Origin: Gammaproteobacteria bacterium
GTDB lineage: Bacteria; Pseudomonadota; Gammaproteobacteria; Pseudomonadales; Azotimanducaceae
Reading direction: 5' to 3'
DNA length: 51,657 nucleotides
NCBI GenBank assembly: GCA_020832055.1
Contig: JAFIFL010000004.1
Location: 1-51,657, forward strand
Positions 45,534-51,657 of the stretch are shown piece after piece; positions within the stretch are counted from its first letter, which is position 1, and every line of letters begins with the position of its first letter. A program made the position numbers and the translations under genes. Under the pieces are notes generated by a model that was not told the origin of the DNA, did no database searches, and saw only the letters and a list, made by a program, of their open reading frames with translations.

Positions 45534-46235
45534 TTACTCCAGGATGTACTCGATCGTGGTCACGACCCGCACCAGCTTGAGCTCCGGGGTCGAAGGGTCT
45601 CGTTCGGTGATCGAAAAGAAGCCCTGGCGCGCTGAGCGGATCGGACCGATGCGCGCATCGGAGTCGGCGGCAAACTGGCTCGCCGCCCGGCGCGCATCGG
45701 CGGTGGCTTCGGCGATCATCGCCGGCTTGAGGTCGTCCAGACCCGTGAACAGAAACTGCGCTGCCTGACCCCAGTTGGGCGTCAGCAGAACGCCCTTGCT
45801 CACGAGTTCCGCCGAGTCCTGCAGGGCGCGCACAGTCGCGTCCACCTGACGTGTCCTCAGCGTCAGACCGCGTTCGGCCGTATAGCGGTTGGCGGGTCGA
45901 TGTTCGCCATGGGCGTGAATCCACAGGTCGCTGATGCGCGGCGGGTTGCGGCTGATCTCATCATCGGCAAAGCCGTAATCCTTCAGAAAGCCCACCACCG
46001 AGTCGTCGGCGGCCTGCATCTGCCGGCGAAGTTCTTCCAGGCTGCCGGCTCCCAGCTGGTAGTTGATCGGCCAGATCGCCAGATCGGCCGCGACCTCCCG
46101 CTCCGAGAAACCCTTGACCTCCACATGGCGGTCGCTGATGCGGAAATCCCGAACCGCTGCGCCGAGAATCAGGCTGGCAACGACCATACCGATCGCCAGC
46201 AACCCGGCACCGATCCATGGACCCTGCGTTGGCAT
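45534..46235 (-). CDS. SIMPL (DUF541) domain protein
   Basis: A 233-aa protein. An N-terminal hydrophobic anchor or uncleaved signal (about 8-28) precedes a SIMPL domain: VEVKGFSEREVAADLAIWPI, YTAERGLTLRTRQVDA, LVSKGVLLTPN, AMIAEATADARRAASQFA. Such proteins (YggE family, BP26) are periplasmic and form ring-like oligomers; the role is poorly defined. Converges with the phosphatase gene across a 92-bp gap. Confidence 0.88.
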   Translation of the reverse strand: MPTQGPWIGAGLLAIGMVVASLILGAAVRDFRISDRHVEVKGFSEREVAADLAIWPINYQLGAGSLEELRRQMQAADDSVVGFLKDYGFADDEISRNPPRISDLWIHAHGEHRPANRYTAERGLTLRTRQVDATVRALQDSAELVSKGVLLTPNWGQAAQFLFTGLDDLKPAMIAEATADARRAASQFAADSDARIGPIRSARQGFFSITERDPSTPELKLVRVVTTIEYILE

Positions 46236-46381
46236 GAAGGCATCGCTCGTAACGAAGTGAGTGCGCGATCATACGGCAGATCCGACTGCCCCGGAATGGG
46301 TGGCCGTGGGCGCCCGGAACGGGCCAATCCAAGGCCGGCAAACCGCGAGCCCGCAATACCCATGGTGTTCCGACAAGGCGA

Positions 46382-46447
46382 TCATTCCGGGCGGTCGAAG
46401 ACTTCCTCGGCGACCCGTATCCCTTCCGCCGCAACCGGAAAGACGCC
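46382..46447 (-). pseudogene. Remnant of a carboxymuconolactone-decarboxylase-type gene
   Basis: The minus strand encodes FPVAAEGIRVAEEVFDRPE and stop, matching the last residues of the CMD protein at 40823 (FPVAVEGMRVAKEVFDGPE and stop). Plus-strand DNA 46360-46447 aligns without gaps to 40801-40888 with 73 of 88 identical bases by my count, including 22 bases beyond the stop. The rest of the gene is missing. Confidence 0.75.
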
Positions 46448-46449
46448 TC

Positions 46450-46791
46450 TCAGTGCAGCGGTCGCGGGACATTCGGATCCTGATTGCCCATTGCCGGCTC
46501 GACCCGGGCGTCCAGAGCCGTCCCGAGCAGTTGCTCCACCATCTCGTCGACGCTGGCCGAGCGCGCTCCGAGCATCCGCACCCGGACCGCCAGCGTCATG
46601 GCCAACGCCTGCAGCAGGTCGCCGTTGCCCACTTCGCCCTGAATCTGAATCTCCCGATCGAGGGTCTGCAGCAGCGCTGAGATCAGATTCGAGACCTGAG
46701 CCGGGTTGGCCGTGTCCGCGTGCAGGGGGAACTCGAAGTCGAAGGTATTGCCAGAGGCGGTGGTGGCTCGAAACGGCAGCATTTTGGGCAT
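46450..46791 (-). CDS. Small protein of unknown function
   Basis: A 113-aa acidic protein. It begins MPKMLPFRATTASGNTFDFE, continues with a long predicted helix (NPAQVSNLISALLQTLDREI) and ends in a polar Pro/Asn-rich tail. No cysteine, membrane segment or recognised motif. A strong GGGAGGAG lies nine bases before the ATG, so translation is likely. Its stop lies just beyond the CMD-gene remnant. The gene sits downstream of the UbiA operon on the same strand, 81 bp away, and may be its last member. Confidence 0.65.
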   Translation of the reverse strand: MPKMLPFRATTASGNTFDFEFPLHADTANPAQVSNLISALLQTLDREIQIQGEVGNGDLLQALAMTLAVRVRMLGARSASVDEMVEQLLGTALDARVEPAMGNQDPNVPRPLH

Positions 46792-46872
46792 CGTGCACTC
46801 CTCCCATGGACAACCGGATGACGACTGGAACGACGGCAGATCACTCGCAACATGGGTGCCATCGACTCCCGG

Positions 46873-47778
46873 TTACAGCAACAGCCAGGCCAGCCCCGCC
46901 ACGTAGGCCACGTTCACCAGAATCACCAGGAACAGAAACACACTGAGAATCCGGGTGCCAGGCTCCGCGCGGTGATGCAGGGCCATGGCGATCAGCAACG
47001 CCATGCCTGGAAGGCCGAGGATCCACCACACCGGCACGTACGTCAGGGCCAGCGCGTCGTGCACGAACAGCTGGTGCAGTACCAGTGCACCCGCCGCCAG
47101 CACGAGGATGAAGCGCCGCGCCGGACCTGCCCCGTACTTCACCACCAGGGTCCGCTTGTTGGCGCGGGCATCGGAGGGTGCATCCGGCAGCGCCGTGGCG
47201 ATGGCGGTGGCCAGGTTCAGCGGCAGCAGGACAGCGAACAGCAGCCACGGAAATCCGGCCAGATCCCCGGCCTGGGCTGAGAACGCCAGCAACGGCAGCA
47301 CACCACCGAGCCCCAGCGTCTGCAGCAACTCGCCGCCACCGCGATAGGACAGGCGCAGAGGCGGGAAGCTGTAGGCCCACAACAGCGCGATCCCCAGCAT
47401 GGCCAACGGCAGCGGCAGCCAGTGGCTGGTGACCACACCGATCAACACCGTACTCGCCAGTGCCAGACCCACCATGAGCCATGACGCCCGCAACAGCACT
47501 GCCGAGGACAGCACGCCCTCCACCAGCACCCTGGAGCCGCCCGAGAAGGGCGTCGCGGTGGTGTTGTCGCGATCGGTGTCTTCGTCGGCAACATCATTGG
47601 CGTAGACGATGTAGAGCTGATCGAACACGCCGAAAGCCTGCACCAGCACGAACACCAGCCAGCTCCACTCCCCCGTGACGCGCCAGGCCAGCAGCTGGCC
47701 GAGCAGCAGCGGCAGGAACAGGTAGACCTGGGATGGCAGGCGCGATGCCTGCAGCCAGGCCCGCAACCTGATAATCAT
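46873..47778 (-). CDS. UbiA-family prenyltransferase (second of the operon)
   Basis: A 301-aa membrane protein with about eight or nine segments. The first Asp-rich motif is NDVADEDTDRDN at residues 61-72; the second is LPDAPSDARANKR near 200; between them PPLRLSYRGGGELLQTLG. These bind Mg-prenyl-diphosphate. The ATG overlaps the upstream gene's stop (ATGA). MenA- or UbiA-like activity is possible; the acceptor (naphthoate, benzoate, other) cannot be told. Paralogous to the first UbiA of the operon, sharing the PPL-x-L-x-YRGGGE-x-L signature. Confidence 0.9.
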   Translation of the reverse strand: MIIRLRAWLQASRLPSQVYLFLPLLLGQLLAWRVTGEWSWLVFVLVQAFGVFDQLYIVYANDVADEDTDRDNTTATPFSGGSRVLVEGVLSSAVLLRASWLMVGLALASTVLIGVVTSHWLPLPLAMLGIALLWAYSFPPLRLSYRGGGELLQTLGLGGVLPLLAFSAQAGDLAGFPWLLFAVLLPLNLATAIATALPDAPSDARANKRTLVVKYGAGPARRFILVLAAGALVLHQLFVHDALALTYVPVWWILGLPGMALLIAMALHHRAEPGTRILSVFLFLVILVNVAYVAGLAWLLL

Positions 47779-48521
47779 CCGCCCTGCCCGGGACCGGGTG
47801 GCAGACCGAGGGCCCGGGCGCGCTCTTCCCGCAAGGCCGCGAATGGCAGATCGAAGCGTGGACGTGCGGTGGTGCACCAGGCATACACCGGAATCAGGTC
47901 GCGGCCGGCAAGATCCGTCAGCAGATGAGCTTCGTGCTGTGGCGAGCGTGAGAAAGGAAAGGGGTTGCGAAATTCACCGGGCTGCAAGCGCGGAAAACGG
48001 GCATCGCCGGCGGCAATGGCGGCGGCAATCTCGTGACCGCGACGCTCGATGTGGCAGAGGAAGGTGATCGAGAACGGACCGATGCCGGCCCGCTCGGCCG
48101 GTTTCCGGGCCATCCAGCGCGCCCAGTCGAAACCGTAAGTGAAGTCATGCAGATAACGGAAGGCGATCACCGACCGGCAGCCGAACAGTTCCTGCAGCCG
48201 TGCCACTGCGGCGGCCCGGTCGAGCAGGTCCTCCGGCTGTTCGGACTCTTCGAGCAGCGCCGCCAGCAGGAAGTCCAGGTCCCAGTAGAGGTTGCCGGGA
48301 AAGTGTTCCACCAGCGAGTGCAGGACGGTGGTCGAGGCCTCCACGAAGGCATCCTGCCAGGCTCGCTCGCGCTGCCCCACCAGTTCCCTGGCAATGGAGG
48401 ACAGCGATTCGGCCCGGGGGCGCCCCGGAGCCAACGAAGCGGGCACGCCGATCCTGGCTTCGAGCTCCTCGTCGAGGGCCTGCATGGCCCGCATCCAATC
48501 CGCTGCCGGGCGGTCCGTCAT
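47775..48521 (-). CDS. Unknown protein between two UbiA prenyltransferases
   Basis: A 248-aa soluble-looking protein without signal peptide. It is helical and acidic N-terminally (TDRPAADWMRAMQALDEEL), with HFPGNLYWDLDFLLAALLEE and FRYLHDFTYGFDWARWMARK in the middle and HEIAAAIAAGDARFPRLQPG later. I recognise no family. Conserved-looking Trp/Tyr/Asp residues and the absence of Cys clusters suggest an enzyme or assembly factor without metal cluster. It overlaps both neighbours by ATGA, so it is translated with them and is probably part of the same pathway. Confidence 0.78.
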   Translation of the reverse strand: MTDRPAADWMRAMQALDEELEARIGVPASLAPGRPRAESLSSIARELVGQRERAWQDAFVEASTTVLHSLVEHFPGNLYWDLDFLLAALLEESEQPEDLLDRAAAVARLQELFGCRSVIAFRYLHDFTYGFDWARWMARKPAERAGIGPFSITFLCHIERRGHEIAAAIAAGDARFPRLQPGEFRNPFPFSRSPQHEAHLLTDLAGRDLIPVYAWCTTARPRFDLPFAALREERARALGLPPGPGQGG

Positions 48522-49462
48522 GAGTCTGCTCCGATTGCAGCCAAGACCAGTCCGGCGGCCACCAGCAGGGCGCCGGACCAGATGGCCCGGTGCAGCCACT
48601 GCTTGTACTCACCCTGCGCCCGGAACGCCCCGGTCGTGGCTCGTGAACTGACGCGCATCATGCCCATGAAAAACCCAAGAACCGCCAACACCGCAGGCAC
48701 CATAGCCCACAGCGGCAGGGCAGGCATCCACAGACTCGCCAGCAGCCAGAGCCCGGCACCCAAAAGGACCAGGAACGCCGTAATGCGACGGGTGACGGTG
48801 TTGCCTGCCGCGGTCGCCAGAGTGCGCTTGCCCCCGGCGCGATCACTGTCTTCGTCGGCGAGTCCGCTGGCCAGGGCGCTGGCCAGCGACAAGGCAACGA
48901 AACCCGCCAGGACCCACCATTCGGGAGCCCAAAACACGCCCGCCTGGGCATGGCCATGAAACAGCGGCAGCAGAAAACCGACCCCGAATGCCTCGAGGGC
49001 CTCGCCACCACCCCGGTAGTTCAATGCAAGCGGCGGCAGGCTGTAGGCCACAAAAGTGAGCACACACCCCAGCCCCAGCCAGCCCAACCAGGGACGCTCG
49101 ATCCAGATGCCCAGCAGGTAGGCCACCAGCACCGCGCCAAGCCCGGCCAGCCCCCCCACCCGCAGCAGCGCCCGCGCCGGCAGAATGCCGTCCGGTATCG
49201 TCTTCGGTGAGCAGCCGTCAGGAAACATTCGCCGCTTGATGGCGTCCACCTCCTGATCACCCCAGTCATTCATGAGCACGATGAACGTGCCCAGTAACAG
49301 GGTGAACACGACGCCCAACAGCAGTGCGGGCCAGGACACCGCGCCCGAGGCCAGGACGCCGAGCGCCTGCCCGAGCACCATCGGCACCAGCAGCTTGGGC
49401 CAGCTCGCCGGTTTCAACGCGTACCGCCAACGCGCCGCGGTACCCAGTCCAGAGAGACTCAT
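48518..49462 (-). CDS. UbiA-family prenyltransferase (first of the operon)
   Basis: A 314-aa membrane protein with about nine segments. First Asp motif NDWGDQEVDAIKR (Asn65, Asp66, Asp69, Asp73), second ADEDSDRAGGKR (Asp203, Asp205, Asp207), and PPLALNYRGGGEALEAFG between. A short basic loop (KRRMFPDGCSPKTIPDG) lies after the first motif. Start ATG 49462, 16 bp after the crotonase stop, so it may be read from the same transcript. Its product and acceptor are not identifiable. Confidence 0.9.
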   Translation of the reverse strand: MSLSGLGTAARWRYALKPASWPKLLVPMVLGQALGVLASGAVSWPALLLGVVFTLLLGTFIVLMNDWGDQEVDAIKRRMFPDGCSPKTIPDGILPARALLRVGGLAGLGAVLVAYLLGIWIERPWLGWLGLGCVLTFVAYSLPPLALNYRGGGEALEAFGVGFLLPLFHGHAQAGVFWAPEWWVLAGFVALSLASALASGLADEDSDRAGGKRTLATAAGNTVTRRITAFLVLLGAGLWLLASLWMPALPLWAMVPAVLAVLGFFMGMMRVSSRATTGAFRAQGEYKQWLHRAIWSGALLVAAGLVLAAIGADS

Positions 49463-49478
49463 GAGTGAAACCGGCCAG

Positions 49479-50324
49479 TCAAACGGCCTTCTTGGCCTGC
49501 TCCCGGATCACCTTCGCGCCTGCCGGATCAGCCGGGTAGCCGTGCACGATGCGATTGTGGGCATGGCCAAGCTGCTGCAGGGACATGGCCGCCTGCAGTG
49601 CCGTCCAGATGCCCTGGGCATCCTGCATCTGGTTCACGGATTGCTTGGCGAGCTTCAGGCCGATACTCGGGCGCTGGGCGATATGCTCGGCCAGCGCCAT
49701 CGTCCGCGCCGGCAGGTCGGCCAGGGGCACGACACGATTGACCATGCCCAGGGTCCGGCCTTCTTCGGCACTGATGGCCTCGCCCGTGAACAGCATTTCC
49801 TTGGCCTTGCGCACGCCCACCTCCCAGGGATGGGCGAAGTACTCCACGCCGTTGACGCCGAAGGCCACCACGGGGTCAGAGAAGCTGGCATTGTCGGCCG
49901 CGATCACCAGATCGCAGACCCACATCAGCATCAGCCCGGCGGCAATCACCTTGCCCTGAACTTCGGCAATGGTCGGCTTGGGCAGGTTGCGCCAGCGCCA
50001 GCACATGCCCAGATAGAGTTCGTGCTCGAAGGCCATGTGGCCTTCCGCACCGGGCAGGCCGAAGCCGCCCCAGTTGCCGATGGGTTCGAAGTCGGCGACC
50101 GGGCTGCGGTCGCGCATATCGTGGCCGGTGGAGAAATGCTTGCCCTCGGCCGCGAGGATGATGACCTTCACGGCGTCGTCATGAGCGGCCCGGTCGAAGG
50201 CATCATTGAGCGCGTAGATCAGCGCCTTGTTCTGGGCATTACCTACATCGCCCCGGTTGAGGACAATGCGGGCCACGCCGGTGTCATGGCTCTCATAGCG
50301 GATCAGGTCAGTGGTTGCGGTCAT
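49479..50324 (-). CDS. Enoyl-CoA hydratase/isomerase (crotonase) family protein
   Basis: A 281-aa protein. ARIVLNRGDVGNAQNKALIY at the start, the oxyanion-hole segments GKHFSTGHD and VQGKVIAAGLMLMWVCDLVI, FGVNGVEYFAHPWEVG, and the C-terminal helical trimerisation part. The Ala-Gly-Leu after the second oxyanion segment and lack of the classical EEGGG pair suggest a side-branch member rather than the beta-oxidation hydratase. ATG 50324 has GAGG 12 bp upstream. It follows the DUF7064/7065-like gene by 13 bp and precedes the UbiA operon. Confidence 0.88.
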   Translation of the reverse strand: MTATTDLIRYESHDTGVARIVLNRGDVGNAQNKALIYALNDAFDRAAHDDAVKVIILAAEGKHFSTGHDMRDRSPVADFEPIGNWGGFGLPGAEGHMAFEHELYLGMCWRWRNLPKPTIAEVQGKVIAAGLMLMWVCDLVIAADNASFSDPVVAFGVNGVEYFAHPWEVGVRKAKEMLFTGEAISAEEGRTLGMVNRVVPLADLPARTMALAEHIAQRPSIGLKLAKQSVNQMQDAQGIWTALQAAMSLQQLGHAHNRIVHGYPADPAGAKVIREQAKKAV

Positions 50325-50337
50325 GGCAGGAATGGCC

Positions 50338-51468
50338 TCAGTGCTTGGCGCCGTCAAAGAAATCCGTGAAGCCCGCCGGTGCGTAGGGCCCGATGCAGAT
50401 TTGCTCGAGCACGCCCATGCCCTCGCTGCTGCCGTCCCGGGCACGCACGACCTGCTGCACGTGCAGGTTCTCGCGGGCGAGGTTGTCCACCTGGCGGGGA
50501 TCGAAGCTCTCGCCACCGAGTTCGAGTTCGCCCTTCCACATGCCCTGTCCCCACTCCGGGTGCAGGTAACCGAGACCCTTCATCTGGAACTTCAGGATGG
50601 GCTCGAGTTCGATGGTCCGGACTTTCCCGTGAATGTCGACGAGATCGATCTGTGCCGCCTTGGCCAATCGCGTTCCCGGGTGGTACTCCACCCGGTGGCG
50701 GGCATCGGCCATGCGCGCACAGAGGCCATCCTCGGTCCCCGGTGGGATCGCCGACTCGCTGGGGTAAAGCGGCGCTTCGAGCCCTTCCCTCACCAGCGCC
50801 TCACCGTGAGGACCGTCGAAGAAAATGGCGTGCGAGACATGGTTTTCCCAGATCAACGGCGCCCAGAGAAAGAAGATGCCATGGGGCCGGGTGGGTGCCC
50901 CGCCGGCATCGGGCTCACCGACGCCCCGGACGCCCCAGGAGCGATCCTTGGTGCCGAGACAGACCGTCTCGTCCACTTGGATGTCACCGTCGGGATGCCT
51001 GATCCAGCCCGTCCAGCGGCCGAACTGATCGAAACGAGTGGCGTCCATGACCCGGCGGGCACCATTCCAGAGGGTCTGGTGCTTCTCCTGGATCGCCGCC
51101 GTCCGGGCCGAGAACGTGAGGTCACAGGTGATCCCGCTGGGGTTGTCCTCGAGCACCACCCGAGCGCGCCGCATCGGGGTCAGGACCTCGATGCGAAAGG
51201 GACCCACCTTCATGTCGCTGCGTTCCGAGGGCGCGCGACGGGAGCCGTAAAAGCAGTGCTGCCGGCCACCCGGCTCCACCACACTGAAGGCGCCGTCGAG
51301 GATGCCCCGGTGGGGATAGATGGCCATGCCTACGCCGAAGTAATAGGAACCGTCTTTGGCATAGCCATTGAACCAGGTCCGGTCGTAGACGTTGCGGTCG
51401 CTGGTGGCCGGATACGCTAGCGGCTCCGCAGTCTGATGAATCGGATAGTCGTCGAACTTGTTGAGCAT
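50338..51468 (-). CDS. DUF7064/7065-like (AttH/CrtC-fold) protein
   Basis: A 376-aa protein. YFGVGMAIYPHRGILDGAFS near residue 43, and KDRSWGVRGVGEP resemble the DHSWGxRD motif of AttH/hydroxyneurosporene-synthase-like beta-sandwich proteins and of DUF7064/7065 proteins found beside lipid or steroid catabolism genes. The function is unknown; the fold suggests binding of a hydrophobic ligand. No signal peptide. It is followed 13 bp later by a crotonase gene on the same strand. Start codon ATG 51468, GGGAG close upstream. Confidence 0.75.
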   Translation of the reverse strand: MLNKFDDYPIHQTAEPLAYPATSDRNVYDRTWFNGYAKDGSYYFGVGMAIYPHRGILDGAFSVVEPGGRQHCFYGSRRAPSERSDMKVGPFRIEVLTPMRRARVVLEDNPSGITCDLTFSARTAAIQEKHQTLWNGARRVMDATRFDQFGRWTGWIRHPDGDIQVDETVCLGTKDRSWGVRGVGEPDAGGAPTRPHGIFFLWAPLIWENHVSHAIFFDGPHGEALVREGLEAPLYPSESAIPPGTEDGLCARMADARHRVEYHPGTRLAKAAQIDLVDIHGKVRTIELEPILKFQMKGLGYLHPEWGQGMWKGELELGGESFDPRQVDNLARENLHVQQVVRARDGSSEGMGVLEQICIGPYAPAGFTDFFDGAKH

Positions 51469-51565
51469 GGCGCTCCCGTCCTCTTCCTCTCTCAGGTCGG
51501 AGGACAGAATACAGTCTGGGGCTTGGCTGCGCTCCCTGTGGGCGCATTTCGTCGGGACGGGATGA

Positions 51566-51657
51566 CTTCGGGATCGGGATCGAAATCAATCCCGCAGTCT
51601 CCCAAAGGTACGTCGCCTTGCCCTTGCTTCGATCCAGATCCCGATCCCGATCCCGAT
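51566..51657. repeat. GGGATC-type inverted and tandem repeats at the right edge
   Basis: CGGGATCGGGATCG (51567-51580) is followed about 45 bp later by CGATCCAGATCCCGATCCCG and further units to the window end. The two blocks are inverted copies of each other and could form a long hairpin; the right block is also a 6-bp tandem repeat. It may be a terminator or repeat element for a gene outside the window. Confidence 0.6.

Overview
The window is GC-rich, densely coded chromosomal DNA. The gene content points to a gammaproteobacterium: a fused amino-acid-kinase/GNAT ArgA of the E. coli length (443 aa), MltC, Rnk, FabV, a PilB/PilU pair and MgtE. No order or genus can be assigned from the sequence alone. 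I see no rRNA, tRNA, CRISPR array, transposase or prophage; this looks like core and semi-accessory chromosome.

Layout. (1) 201-1312: three small coupled genes of the YqjD/YqjE type (DUF883 membrane anchor, DUF1469 holin-like protein, small partner). (2) 1453-9226: a CaiB-type CoA-transferase, a 935-aa protein with four C-terminal membrane segments overlapping or abutting a Tat-exported PhoX-type phosphatase, and an M20 peptidase. (3) 9414-12869: type IV pilus motor ATPases PilU and a PilB/GspE-like protein with an extended N-terminus. (4) 13024-17096: a metallo-beta-lactamase-fold hydrolase, then the most interesting block: a membrane-anchored OmpA-type protein with a large cytoplasmic domain, a coiled-coil protein, and a divergently transcribed Ras/Rab-like small GTPase. 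(5) 17195-25332: argA, ilvD, a HAD/acyltransferase fusion, rnk, hemE and a membrane class III nucleotide cyclase. (6) 25578-34099: mltC, an exported unknown, ribB with an eroded GTP-cyclohydrolase-II-like half facing a LysR regulator across a palindromic operator candidate, a sulfatase, a serine beta-lactamase-like esterase and mgtE. (7) 34216-41170: an Smr protein, an AGCS symporter, fabV, an AcoX-like NAD-kinase-fold protein, an AbgT transporter coupled to a creatininase-type amidohydrolase, and a carboxymuconolactone-decarboxylase-family protein. (8) 41674-51468: a 1067-aa triple fusion (FAD monooxygenase + DUF4166 + TIGR01777 epimerase), an exported DUF442-like phosphatase, a SIMPL protein, a small unknown, a tightly coupled UbiA / unknown / UbiA operon, a crotonase and a DUF7064/7065-like protein.

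How they may work together. The GTPase, coiled-coil protein and OmpA protein have the architecture of an inside-to-peptidoglycan signalling module, and they lie next to pilus motor genes and an MBL-fold hydrolase. I infer, without proof, that this is an uncharacterised spatial or envelope-control system. The UbiA-X-UbiA operon, with ATGA overlaps at both junctions, looks like a dedicated prenyl-transfer pathway with an unknown middle component. The CoA-transferase, crotonase, sulfatase, esterase and DUF7064/7065-like genes suggest a catabolic lifestyle on lipids, steroids or sulfated compounds.

Non-coding structure worth noting: a 12-bp tandem repeat at the left edge, an 11-bp minisatellite between the HAD/acyltransferase gene and rnk, strong hairpins and a 15-bp inverted repeat between hemE and rnk, a REP-like element after ilvD, a duplicated remnant of the carboxymuconolactone-decarboxylase-type gene, and GGGATC-type repeats at the right edge.
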